In this document: positions 6,500 through 13,603 of the stretch, in pieces | Numbering within the stretch: position 1 is the first letter of the stretch | Layout of the letters: each line of letters opens with the position of its first letter | From: Proteobacteria bacterium UBA2133 | GTDB lineage: Bacteria > Pseudomonadota > Gammaproteobacteria > Arenicellales > UBA868 | Length of the DNA stretch: 13,603 bases | Assembly: GCA_002327725.1 (NCBI GenBank) | Contig: DCXP01000004.1 | Span: forward strand, 1 to 13,603 | Direction: 5' to 3' | Translations under genes and position numbers: made by a program | The notes under the pieces: generated by a model | Databases searched by the model: none | What the model was told of the DNA's origin: nothing | What the model saw: only the letters and a program-made list of their open reading frames with translations

Positions 6500-7270
6500 A
6501 TGAGCACACTTGAAGTCCACCAGGTTCCCTGTCTCTCGGACAACTACGGCTACCTGGTACACGATCCGGACAGTGGGCTGACTGCAGCGATTGATACGCC
6601 CGAGGTGACGCCGATCCAGGATGCACTCGATGCAAAGGGCTGGAAACTGGACTTTATTTTCAATACCCATCACCACGACGATCACACCGGCGGGAACCTG
6701 CAGCTGAAGTCGCAGACCGGGTGTGAAATTGTCGGATCGGCTGCCGACGCAGAGCGGATTCCGGGCATCGACCGCACCGTCGCAGAGGGTGATACCGTGA
6801 TGCTGGGGAACTGGTCGTTTACCGTTCACGACACGCCCGGGCATACCCGCGGCCACATCGTTTACCACTGCCTGCCCGCCAATATCGGCTTTGTCGGCGA
6901 TACCCTGTTCGCACTGGGATGCGGCCGTCTTTTCGAGGGCACCCCTGGGCAGATGTGGACATCACTGCAGAAAATCCTGTCCTGGCCTGATGAGACCCTG
7001 ATCTACTGTGCCCACGAGTACACCCAGGCCAACGCCCGTTTCGCCCTCTCGGTAGAGCCGGACAATGCCGACCTGATCGCACGCAGTGACGAGATCGACG
7101 CCGCCCGGCAGCGGGGTGAACCGACGGTTCCGACAAGTGTGGACCTTGAGAAAAGGACCAACCCCTTTCTGCGGCCGGACAGTGACCACCTGCAGAAAAC
7201 CATCGGCCTTTCGGGCAAGCCCCTGGTGGACGTCTTTGCCAGAACCCGTGAGTTAAAAGACCAGTTCTGA
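6500..7270 (+). CDS. gloB: Hydroxyacylglutathione hydrolase (glyoxalase II)
   Basis: This 256-residue metallo-beta-lactamase-fold enzyme hydrolyses S-D-lactoylglutathione to D-lactate and glutathione, the second step of methylglyoxal detoxification in the cytoplasm. The metal-binding motif T-H-H-H-D-D-H is at residues 56-62. GHTRGH supplies the next His, GDTLFALGCGRLFEG the bridging Asp, and CAHEYT (Cys170-Thr175) the last His. The glyoxalase-II specific C-terminal segment with N-P-F-L-R, which helps hold glutathione, is present, as is the N-terminal P-x-L-x-D-N-Y. Length is the normal ~255 aa. Translation probably follows DUF1244 directly (5-base gap). A perfect inverted repeat lies just after the stop. 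Confidence 0.95.
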   Translation: MSTLEVHQVPCLSDNYGYLVHDPDSGLTAAIDTPEVTPIQDALDAKGWKLDFIFNTHHHDDHTGGNLQLKSQTGCEIVGSAADAERIPGIDRTVAEGDTVMLGNWSFTVHDTPGHTRGHIVYHCLPANIGFVGDTLFALGCGRLFEGTPGQMWTSLQKILSWPDETLIYCAHEYTQANARFALSVEPDNADLIARSDEIDAARQRGEPTVPTSVDLEKRTNPFLRPDSDHLQKTIGLSGKPLVDVFARTRELKDQF

Positions 7271-7276
7271 TCCGCC

Positions 7277-7300
7277 TTCGAGAACCGCCCGGATCTCGAA
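7277..7300. repeat. Inverted repeat just after gloB
   Basis: TTCGAGA and TCTCGAA are perfect 7-base arms separated by ten bases, starting six bases after the gloB stop. No T-run follows on either strand, so it is not a classical intrinsic terminator. It may stabilise the 3' end of the gloB message or be a protein-binding site. Confidence 0.4.
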
Positions 7301-7315
7301 AGTCCCTTCCGGCAT

Positions 7316-7525
7316 ATGACCAGACCCTCGGCACCTTCCGCCCGCGCCAAAGTCAGGCGCCTTCGCGAACTGGCCCGTTATGACCGGTCCAGCGTAAACG
7401 CCATTCTCGATGAACTACCGCTCGGTCGTGATTCTCGGCAGCGGCGAAAAGTGGCCGGGGAAGGCAAGAAAAACGTGAGCCCCCGGAATTTAAGGTCGCC
7501 GGCCGATTCAGCTGGGCGCCACTGA
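7316..7525 (+). pseudogene. Possible remnant of a pyridoxamine-phosphate-oxidase-like protein
   Basis: The frame from the ATG at 7316 gives 69 residues. The first ~37, including RAKVRRLRELARYDRSSV then NAILDELPL, match the pattern I know from the N-terminus of FMN-binding 'pyridoxamine 5'-phosphate oxidase family' proteins (R-x-x-V-R-R-x-x-x-x-x-x-Y-D-R-x-x-V-x-A-I-L-D-E/A). Those proteins then continue with a 'hVGfv.dg.P.viP' strand and are about 200 residues long. Here the sequence turns into an unrelated Arg/Lys-rich tail (about from 7430) and stops at 7525. I read this as a gene that lost most of its body by deletion. It could instead be a real short protein. The ribosome-binding site is weak. 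It ends 4 bases before the next start codon. Confidence 0.45.
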
Positions 7526-7529
7526 AGAC

Positions 7530-10500
7530 ATGAGCAGCGCGCCACGGATTGCCATTGATATCGGTGGGACCTTTACCGATGCGGTCCTGCAGGCGGGCGC
7601 TGCACGGTACACCGCCAAGGTCCTGACGACCCGGAATCCGGCAGAAGGATTCATGCAGGGCATTGCCCACCTGCTTTCGCAGTCCGGCGTCGCGCCTGCC
7701 GATGTCGCCCTCATCACCCACGGCACCACCCTCGCAACCAATGCCCTGATCGAACGGCGCGGCGCAAAGACCGCACTGATCGTGACCGAGGGGCATCGCG
7801 ACTCACTTGAGATCGGTTACGAGAACCGCTTCGACCAGTACAACTTTGATGCCGATCGCAGGGCGCCGCTGGTGCCCAGACGTCTGCGCTGGGCTGTGCC
7901 GGAGCGGCTTGATTACCGCGGCCAGGTTCTTCAGCCGCTCGAGGGCGCCCCGGTCGAAGCGCTCGTAGAGCGCATCCGGCAAGCGGAGATTGAGAGCGTT
8001 GCTGTGGGTCTGCTGCATGCCTATGCCAACCCGGTCCACGAGCAGCGCATCCGCGATATTCTGCAAAAGCATTTGCCCGATATCGCGGTGTCGCTTTCGA
8101 GCGAAGTCTGCCCCGAGATCCGCGAATATGAACGCCAGAGCACCACCTGTGCCAACGCGTATGTCCAGCCGCTGATAGCGAGTTACCTGCTTGAGGTCCG
8201 CCAGCGCCTTGCCAGCGACGGCTTCAACTGCGCCTGCCTGCTGATGACTTCGGGAGGTCACCAGGTGACCATCGATACCGCGGCGGCCTTTCCGGTACGC
8301 CTTATCGAATCGGGCCCCGCCGGCGGGGCCATCCTCGCGGCCCATATCGCCCGCACCCTTGGCGAGTCATCAGTGCTGTCTTTTGATATGGGCGGCACCA
8401 CCGCCAAGATCTGCCTGATTGATGACTGCACCCTTCCGCTGTCGCGGACCTTTGAAGTCGACCGCGCACACCGCTTCATGAAAGGCAGCGGCATACCCAT
8501 CAAGATCCCGGTGGTCGATATGGTCGAGATCGGCGCCGGCGGCGGGTCGCTGGCCAGCGTCGACCAACTTGGCCGGGTGGCAGTGGGGCCGGAAAGTGCC
8601 GGTGCCGAACCCGGGCCTGCGTGCTACGGCCGCGGCGGCCAGGGTGCGGCGGTCACCGATGCCAATCTCATGCTGGGCAGGCTGGACGCCGATGGGTTCG
8701 CAGGCGGGCGGATACCACTCGATACCAAGGCGGCACAACAGGCCATCGAAGCCGCGGTTGGTGACGGACTCAAGACCGATGCTGCCGGCGGCGCCCAGGC
8801 AATCATCGAAATCGTTGACGAAAACATGGCCAGCGCAGCCCGGGTGCATGCCGTTGAAAAGGGGCTGGATGTGACAGAGCGTACCCTGATCGCTTTCGGC
8901 GGCGGCGCGCCGCTGCATGCGATTGCGGTGGCCCGCAAACTCGGCATCGGCCGGATCATCATCCCGCGCGACGCGGGCGTGGGATCCGCCGTGGGCTTTT
9001 TGCTGGCGCCGGTCGCCTTTGAAGTCGTCCGCAGCCGCTTTACCCTACTCGCCGATCTCGATCCCGAGACCATCAACGCCCTGTTCCAGGAGATGGAACA
9101 AGAGGCGAGTGCGACCGTGCGTCTCGGCGCCGGCGAGGCGCCCGTGTCGACGGTCCGTCATGCCTTCATCCGCTACGCCGGGCAGGGACACGAGATCAAG
9201 ATTCAGCTTCCGGACCGGCGATTGACTCCCGAGGATCGCAGGACGATTGCTGAGACCTTCGATAAAGCCTATCGGGCCCAATATGGCCAGGGCATTCCCG
9301 GAGTGCCGCTGGAAATTCTGACCTGGTCGCTGACCGCATCAGCCCCCGCCAACGAGGGTATCCGCGCGCAGGCCGAACAGGGATCACCCGACCCGCAGCG
9401 CAGCGCCGGCCAGCGGACAGTCTGGATGCCGGGCACTGACCATCCGGCGGAGTGTCCGGTCATCGCCCGGGAAGAGCTCCGAGCCGCAAACCCGGTTACC
9501 GGGCCTGCCGTCATTACCGAAGACCAGACCACGCTGGTGGTGCCTGCCGGGTGGGCGCTTGACGCGAACCCCTATGGCGACCTCGTCGCAACCGCCGGAC
9601 CGGCGCCATCAGATACCGCGACAGCACCTGCCGCCTCGAGGGCCATTCAGCGTCAGGTCATCTGGAACCGGCTCATCAGTATTGTCGAAGAGCAGGCCCA
9701 GGCACTTATCCGCACGGCTTTTTCAACCACCGTGCGTGAGGCAGGCGATCTTTCTGCCGGAATCTTTGACCTCTACGGGCGCATGCTGGCCCAGGCCGTG
9801 ACCGGCACGCCGGGTCACGTCAACGCAATGGCCACCTCCGTGGGCTATTTTCTTGATGAGATTCCGCTCGAGCGTATGCAGCCGGGGGATGTGTACCTGA
9901 CCAATGACCCCTGGCTTGGCACCGGCCATCTTTTTGATTTCACCGTCGTGACGCCGGCCTTTATCGATGACCGTATCGTGGGCCTGCTGGCCTCGACGGT
10001 ACACGTGGTCGATATCGGCGGCCGGGGTTTTGGACCCGATGCCGGCCAGGTCTTCGAAGAGGGGCTGTGCATCCCCATCCTGCCGCTGTTTGAGCGCGGG
10101 GAACCGGCGGAGGCCGTGATGGCGATCGTGCGTGCCAACGTGCGCGAGCCCGATCAGGTCATCGGCGACCTGTATTCGTTGACGGTGGGCAACGCCGTCG
10201 GCTGCAGCCGGCTGGCGGAGATGATGGATGAGTTTGCTCTGGACGACCTTGAAAAGATCAGTGAGCACATCATCTCCCGCTCCCGCCGGGCGGTTCTCGA
10301 TGAGGTCGCGGGCCTGCCGCACGGTACCTGGAATCATGAGATGGCGGTGGACGGTTACGGCGAACCGGTCACCCTGAAAGCGAGTCTCAGCATCAGCGAG
10401 CAGGGCATCGCTGTCGACTTCGCCGGGACATCAGCGGTTTCGCCCTTCGGCATCAACGTGCCGCTCAGTTATACACAGGCCTACGCGTCTTTTGGTGTGC

Positions 10501-11249
10501 GCTGTGTGATCGCCTCTGCGATCCCCAATAACGCGGGATCCCTGGAGCCGATTCAGGTCAGCGCTCCACAAGGGTGCATCCTGAATGCGCCGCGGCCGCA
10601 CGCCGTGGCCGTGCGTCACGTTATCGGCCAGATGCTGCCCGACGTGGTGCTGGGGTGCCTGGAAAAGGCTCTGCCAGGACGAGCCCCGGCAGAGGGCAGT
10701 TCGAGCCTGTGGAATCCAATGATGACCGGCGGTCCCGGCCTTCTGGACGGGGCTGATTACGGTGACGCCACACCGTTCTCCGTGACCATTTTTCACTCGG
10801 GCGGTACCGGGGCGCGACCCTGGCGGGACGGCCTCTCCGCGACTGCCTTTCCATCCGGCGTACGCAACACCCCGGTCGAGATCACCGAGTCCATTGCGCC
10901 GGTCATTTTTCACCGCAAGGAACTGCGCGAAGGCTCCGGCGGGGACGGCCGATACCGCGGTGGACACGGACAGGTGATCGAAGTCTCACATGCCGAGGGT
11001 GCGCCCTTTGCCATTTTTGCCCTTTTTGACCGGGTGGATCACCCGGCGCGCGGCCGCCATGGCGGCGGCGACGGTGCTGCGGGCGTGGTCCGCCTTGCCA
11101 GCGGCAAGAAACTCAAAACCAAAGGCAAGCAGATCATTCCTGCCGGCGAGCACCTGCTGATGGAACTTCCCGGCGGCGGAGGCTACGGCGATCCCGCCAA
11201 GCGCGACTTCAATCTGCGCCGGATGGACCGGGACAACGATCTCGATTAG
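7530..11249 (+). CDS. Fused HyuA-HyuB hydantoinase/5-oxoprolinase-family enzyme
   Basis: This 1239-residue cytoplasmic enzyme of the ATP-dependent hydantoinase/oxoprolinase family usually opens cyclic amide bonds (5-oxoproline, N-methylhydantoin) with ATP hydrolysis. The HyuA half starts IAIDIGGTFTDAV (residues 7-19) and has THGTTLATNAL (~63-75) and the second nucleotide motif SFDMGGTTAKICLI (~283). It also has GAGGGSLASVD (~334) and FGGGAPLHA (~456). A linker near residues 690-705 leads to the HyuB half, which starts IQRQVIWNRLISIVEEQAQ. It includes ATSVGYFLDEIP, DVYLTNDPWLGTGH and RHVIGQMLPD, and ends with the typical PGGGGYGDP. In many bacteria HyuA and HyuB are separate genes; the fused order and size resemble 5-oxoprolinase (about 1200-1300 aa). 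The substrate cannot be assigned from sequence alone. No transporter is adjacent. Confidence 0.9.
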   Translation: MSSAPRIAIDIGGTFTDAVLQAGAARYTAKVLTTRNPAEGFMQGIAHLLSQSGVAPADVALITHGTTLATNALIERRGAKTALIVTEGHRDSLEIGYENRFDQYNFDADRRAPLVPRRLRWAVPERLDYRGQVLQPLEGAPVEALVERIRQAEIESVAVGLLHAYANPVHEQRIRDILQKHLPDIAVSLSSEVCPEIREYERQSTTCANAYVQPLIASYLLEVRQRLASDGFNCACLLMTSGGHQVTIDTAAAFPVRLIESGPAGGAILAAHIARTLGESSVLSFDMGGTTAKICLIDDCTLPLSRTFEVDRAHRFMKGSGIPIKIPVVDMVEIGAGGGSLASVDQLGRVAVGPESAGAEPGPACYGRGGQGAAVTDANLMLGRLDADGFAGGRIPLDTKAAQQAIEAAVGDGLKTDAAGGAQAIIEIVDENMASAARVHAVEKGLDVTERTLIAFGGGAPLHAIAVARKLGIGRIIIPRDAGVGSAVGFLLAPVAFEVVRSRFTLLADLDPETINALFQEMEQEASATVRLGAGEAPVSTVRHAFIRYAGQGHEIKIQLPDRRLTPEDRRTIAETFDKAYRAQYGQGIPGVPLEILTWSLTASAPANEGIRAQAEQGSPDPQRSAGQRTVWMPGTDHPAECPVIAREELRAANPVTGPAVITEDQTTLVVPAGWALDANPYGDLVATAGPAPSDTATAPAASRAIQRQVIWNRLISIVEEQAQALIRTAFSTTVREAGDLSAGIFDLYGRMLAQAVTGTPGHVNAMATSVGYFLDEIPLERMQPGDVYLTNDPWLGTGHLFDFTVVTPAFIDDRIVGLLASTVHVVDIGGRGFGPDAGQVFEEGLCIPILPLFERGEPAEAVMAIVRANVREPDQVIGDLYSLTVGNAVGCSRLAEMMDEFALDDLEKISEHIISRSRRAVLDEVAGLPHGTWNHEMAVDGYGEPVTLKASLSISEQGIAVDFAGTSAVSPFGINVPLSYTQAYASFGVRCVIASAIPNNAGSLEPIQVSAPQGCILNAPRPHAVAVRHVIGQMLPDVVLGCLEKALPGRAPAEGSSSLWNPMMTGGPGLLDGADYGDATPFSVTIFHSGGTGARPWRDGLSATAFPSGVRNTPVEITESIAPVIFHRKELREGSGGDGRYRGGHGQVIEVSHAEGAPFAIFALFDRVDHPARGRHGGGDGAAGVVRLASGKKLKTKGKQIIPAGEHLLMELPGGGGYGDPAKRDFNLRRMDRDNDLD

Positions 11250-11253
11250 CCAG

Positions 11254-11267
11254 CCGCCTCAGGGCGG
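11254..11267. repeat. Short hairpin at the convergent junction
   Basis: CCGCC, four bases TCAG, GGCGG. It lies between the stop at 11247 and the final codons of the oppositely oriented flavoprotein gene, covering that gene's stop codon. Being symmetric it could act for both transcripts, but no T-run follows in either direction. Confidence 0.35.
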
Positions 11268-13331
11268 ATCAATGATGGACCGTTCACGTTTGAACGGCGC
11301 GCTGTCCGGATCCGGCCGGTTGTCCATCTCGCGGGCCGCCCGATGGCCGTCGTAGACCGCGGCTGCGATGGTGCCGGGCGCCATACAGTCGCCGATACGC
11401 ATCAGCCCGAAGGGCAGTTCATCCAGTTGCTCCTGCTGCTCTCCTGCCAGTGCAAAGTAAAGGCCGTTCTGAGGTGCGCGCAGGGTCACCATCACCAGCG
11501 CTTGTGCCTCGCATGAAAGCGCCCGGTCCGTCGTATTGCAGGCAAAACTTGCCGCGTCCGATGCGGCACCGGTGAGGGTATGTTTTACGACCAGCCGCAC
11601 ACCCCGGTCGAGCAACGCCTTTTCAATACGCTGCTGTTCCATGGTGTTCTGTGTCCAGCAGGAAACTTCGGGGCCCGGCGTCACCAGGGTCACGGTCTTG
11701 CCGCTGTCGGCAAGCAGTTGCGCGATCACGCCGCCCAGATAGTAATGATCATCGTCGTAGACCAGCACTGAGCCGGCGCCTGGCAGATGTCCTGCCATGA
11801 TGTCATCCGGCGTCAGACACTGCGGGTGGTCCGCGATTCCCGGGATTGGCGCGTGCGTTGCCCGGCCAAGGCCGTCGGCCCGCCATCTGGCCCCGGTTGC
11901 AATCAGCACCTGGTCGGCACCGAACTCCAGAACACTTGCCCGGTCCATCTCACTGCCGGGGAAGACACTGACCTTGGCGAGCTTTGCGATCTGTCCGAGG
12001 CGGTAGTCACTGACCCGTTTATAGCTTGCAAGCCCCGGCAGGCCCGACTCGCGCAGCGCCCGGCCGCCGCCATCGCCGCTGTCGGCAAGCGCCACTTCGT
12101 ATCCGCGCTGGCCGAGGCTCATCGCCGCCTCGAGCCCTGCCGGGCCGGCACCCACCACCAGCACCTTTTCGCTTTCCCCCCGCTGCTGGATGATTTCCGG
12201 ATGCCAGCCGCGGCGCCATTCTTCACCCATGGTGGGGTTCTGGGTACAGCGGATCGGTGACTGCGTCCAGTCGCCGCTGACGCAGATATTGCAGCCGATG
12301 CACTCACGGATATCCTCGATCCGCCCTTCCTCGATCTTGCGCGGCAGAAAAGGATCGGCAATGGAGGGGCGCGCGGCACCGATCATATCCAGGATACCGC
12401 GTTTGATCTGGGAGACCATCGCATCCGCCGAGGTGAAGCGTCCGACACCGACCACGGGTTTGGTCGTCAATTGTTTTACAAATGCCACGTAGGATTCCTG
12501 GCCGCCCTCTTCGCCGAATCGGGCAGTCACCGAATCGTTGGCCCAGTCACTGACGTTGACATCCCACAGGTCAGGCAGTTCAGAGAGCATCTCGACCACC
12601 TCCCGGCCCTCCGCGCCGCTGGCGATACCGTCGTCTCCCAGCAGTTCATCAACCGCGAAGCGGATCGCGACCCCGCAGCGGTCGCCGACCGCTTCCTTGG
12701 CGTCTTCCAGCAGTTCGCGGGTCAGGCGCACGCGGTTCTCCAATGATCCGCCGTATTCATCGCTGCGCCGGTTATGCCGGCGGCTGATAAAGTGCATCGG
12801 CAAGGCAAGATCATGGCCCGCATAGACATAGACGATGTCGAAACCGGCGTCGCGGGCACGGATAGCAGCCTGGCGGTGCCAACGCCGTACATCAGCGATA
12901 TCACGCCGGGTCATGGCGCAGGCCTGCACCGGATCGAAACTGTTGACCGCGATATCTGAAACGCCCAGTACCGGCAGCCGTGAGTAGTGGTTGGACACGT
13001 TATGGCCGCTGTGCACCAGCTCGACCGCGGCCAGCGCGCCGTGTTCGTGCACCCGCTCGGTCATCAGCGCCAGACAATCCTGATCTCCCTTATCCCAAAG
13101 CCGTGCCTCCCGGTAGGGCAACACATCACTGGAGGCATGAATATCACACTCCTCGGTTGCAACGACCGCCCAGCCCCCCTCGGCTTTCATGGCACGCATG
13201 CCGGCTACGCTGTTGGGCATGGTGTGACCCATCCCGTTGCAGTGCGGCACCTGGTAGAAACGGTTTCGTGCGGTGACCGGGCCAATGGCCACGGGTTCGA
13301 ACAGCACGTCATAGCGTGGATCGCGAGTCAT
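11259..13331 (-). CDS. Trimethylamine/histamine-dehydrogenase-family flavoprotein
   Basis: This 690-residue protein has an N-terminal OYE-type TIM barrel, a 4Fe-4S segment, then Rossmann-like FAD/ADP domains (GAGPAG at 394-399). It is strongly similar to trimethylamine dehydrogenase (TMADH, 729 aa): FYQVPHC, KAEGGW, RDAGFDIVYVY, ARPSIADPFLP, CIGCN and WRRGWHPE. Cys31 aligns with the cysteine that binds 6-S-cysteinyl FMN. Tyr170, His173 and Asp266 align with the catalytic Tyr169/His172/Asp267, and Cys344, 347, 350, 362 with the cluster ligands. Of the three aromatic residues that hold trimethylamine, Trp264 is kept (Trp263), but Tyr60 is Glu61 and Trp355 is Asp354. It probably oxidises an amine and passes electrons to an electron-transfer flavoprotein; the substrate is likely not trimethylamine. 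The start at 13331 is set by homology and GGGGAG upstream. Confidence 0.9.
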   Translation of the reverse strand: MTRDPRYDVLFEPVAIGPVTARNRFYQVPHCNGMGHTMPNSVAGMRAMKAEGGWAVVATEECDIHASSDVLPYREARLWDKGDQDCLALMTERVHEHGALAAVELVHSGHNVSNHYSRLPVLGVSDIAVNSFDPVQACAMTRRDIADVRRWHRQAAIRARDAGFDIVYVYAGHDLALPMHFISRRHNRRSDEYGGSLENRVRLTRELLEDAKEAVGDRCGVAIRFAVDELLGDDGIASGAEGREVVEMLSELPDLWDVNVSDWANDSVTARFGEEGGQESYVAFVKQLTTKPVVGVGRFTSADAMVSQIKRGILDMIGAARPSIADPFLPRKIEEGRIEDIRECIGCNICVSGDWTQSPIRCTQNPTMGEEWRRGWHPEIIQQRGESEKVLVVGAGPAGLEAAMSLGQRGYEVALADSGDGGGRALRESGLPGLASYKRVSDYRLGQIAKLAKVSVFPGSEMDRASVLEFGADQVLIATGARWRADGLGRATHAPIPGIADHPQCLTPDDIMAGHLPGAGSVLVYDDDHYYLGGVIAQLLADSGKTVTLVTPGPEVSCWTQNTMEQQRIEKALLDRGVRLVVKHTLTGAASDAASFACNTTDRALSCEAQALVMVTLRAPQNGLYFALAGEQQEQLDELPFGLMRIGDCMAPGTIAAAVYDGHRAAREMDNRPDPDSAPFKRERSIIDPP

Positions 13332-13335
13332 CAAT

Positions 13336-13341
13336 CTCCCC
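13336..13341 (-). promoter_or_regulatory. Shine-Dalgarno that fixes the flavoprotein start
   Basis: GGGGAG on the minus strand, four bases before the ATG at 13331. This start gives MTRDPRYDVLFEP, matching the TMADH N-terminus. The frame is open to an ATG at 13379 that would add 16 charged residues not seen in the family. Confidence 0.65.
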
Positions 13342-13375
13342 TTTTCCCTTGATCTGTTGCCCTTCGGGCCGGGTC

Positions 13376-13603
13376 TCATTGCACCCGGTATTCGCTTTTT
13401 TTCAAAACCCCGCGCCAGCAGCGTGGGCGGGTGGTCAGCGCTTTTTCGATCCGCCGCACCGCCCGCACAAAAACCCGTGCCAGCACAAAGGCACGGAACT
13501 TAAGTCCGTTGTAGGAAAAAATCGAAAAGTAAATCGGCTGGTAACGCCACAGGGCGTAAGGATCCTTGCCCGCAAGGCCCGGTCCATGAAAAGAACGCAA
13601 CGC
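13376..13603 (-). CDS. Unrecognised protein, C-terminal fragment
   Basis: An open frame on the minus strand enters from the right edge and ends at the TGA at 13376-13378, giving 75 residues of C-terminus (visible from about ALRSFHGPG). It contains an aromatic segment PYALWRYQPIYFSIFSYNGLKF, followed by a basic amphipathic stretch ARVFVRAVRRIEKALTTRPRCWRGVLKKSEYRVQ. No family is recognised; the aromatic patch followed by many Arg/Lys suggests a membrane-associated end or a DNA/RNA-binding tail, without proof. The stop lies 44 bases before the flavoprotein start, so the two are probably one transcription unit. A TTG at 13600 is not a believable start, so the gene continues beyond the window. 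Confidence 0.6.
   Translation of the reverse strand, partial: ALRSFHGPGLAGKDPYALWRYQPIYFSIFSYNGLKFRAFVLARVFVRAVRRIEKALTTRPRCWRGVLKKSEYRVQ

Noticed and set aside
8370..8918. 182-residue minus-strand frame inside the hydantoinase gene
   Set aside because: It is antisense to conserved HyuA motifs, with no recognisable domain.
10431..10967. 178-residue minus-strand frame inside the hydantoinase gene
   Set aside because: It is a shadow of the strongly conserved HyuB coding strand; its composition is that of an antisense GC-rich frame and no motif is seen.
13332..13379. Earlier ATG at 13379 for the flavoprotein, overlapping the upstream stop as ATGA
   Set aside because: The overlap is suggestive of coupling, but the TMADH N-terminus aligns from 13331 and that start has a good Shine-Dalgarno.
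1..13603. Mobile elements, CRISPR array, tRNA or rRNA genes
   Set aside because: No transposase, integrase, phage or Cas motifs, regular spaced repeats, or recognisable RNA gene signatures were seen by eye.

Overview
The window reads as an ordinary chromosomal stretch from a GC-rich, Gram-negative proteobacterium, most likely a gammaproteobacterium. The clues are a DUF1244 protein next to a glutathione-dependent glyoxalase II, a DUF836-type glutaredoxin-like protein, a lipobox-bearing lipoprotein, a LysE/RhtB exporter and an AbrB-family membrane protein. No insertion sequence, phage gene, tRNA, rRNA, CRISPR array or integration site was seen. All assignments come from reading motifs and from family knowledge; no database search was run.

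Left part (1-4660): the 5' part of a glutaredoxin-like gene runs leftwards off the window edge. It diverges from a LysE/RhtB exporter. A 214-base gap carries a perfect 7-3-7 palindrome just downstream of a TTGACA box, and then leads to a short-chain dehydrogenase. Next come a CBS-domain protein of the IMP dehydrogenase/GMP reductase family and an AbrB-family membrane protein, all on the plus strand.

Middle (4661-7529): a small lipoprotein and an alpha/beta-hydrolase lie on the minus strand. Diverging from them is a tight two-gene unit, DUF1244 plus gloB (glyoxalase II), with a strong Shine-Dalgarno sequence and a GC-rich inverted repeat in its leader. Between gloB and the next gene is a short ORF whose first ~40 residues look like the N-terminus of a pyridoxamine-phosphate-oxidase-like protein and then lose the resemblance. 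It is probably a decayed remnant.

Right part (7530-13603): a 1239-residue fused HyuA-HyuB hydantoinase/5-oxoprolinase-type enzyme converges, with only 9 bases between stop codons, on a trimethylamine-dehydrogenase-family flavoprotein. That flavoprotein keeps the covalent-FMN cysteine, the 4Fe-4S cysteines and the catalytic Tyr/His/Asp. Two of the three aromatic 'bowl' residues that hold trimethylamine are replaced by acidic residues. An unrecognised C-terminal gene fragment lies just upstream of it on the same strand.

The genes look like separate small units rather than one system. The two most informative points are both changed active sites: the amine dehydrogenase with acidic residues in its substrate bowl, and the IMPDH-like protein that lacks the hydrolytic Arg-Tyr dyad and so looks more like a GMP reductase. 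I found no convincing evidence of a wholly new multi-gene system.
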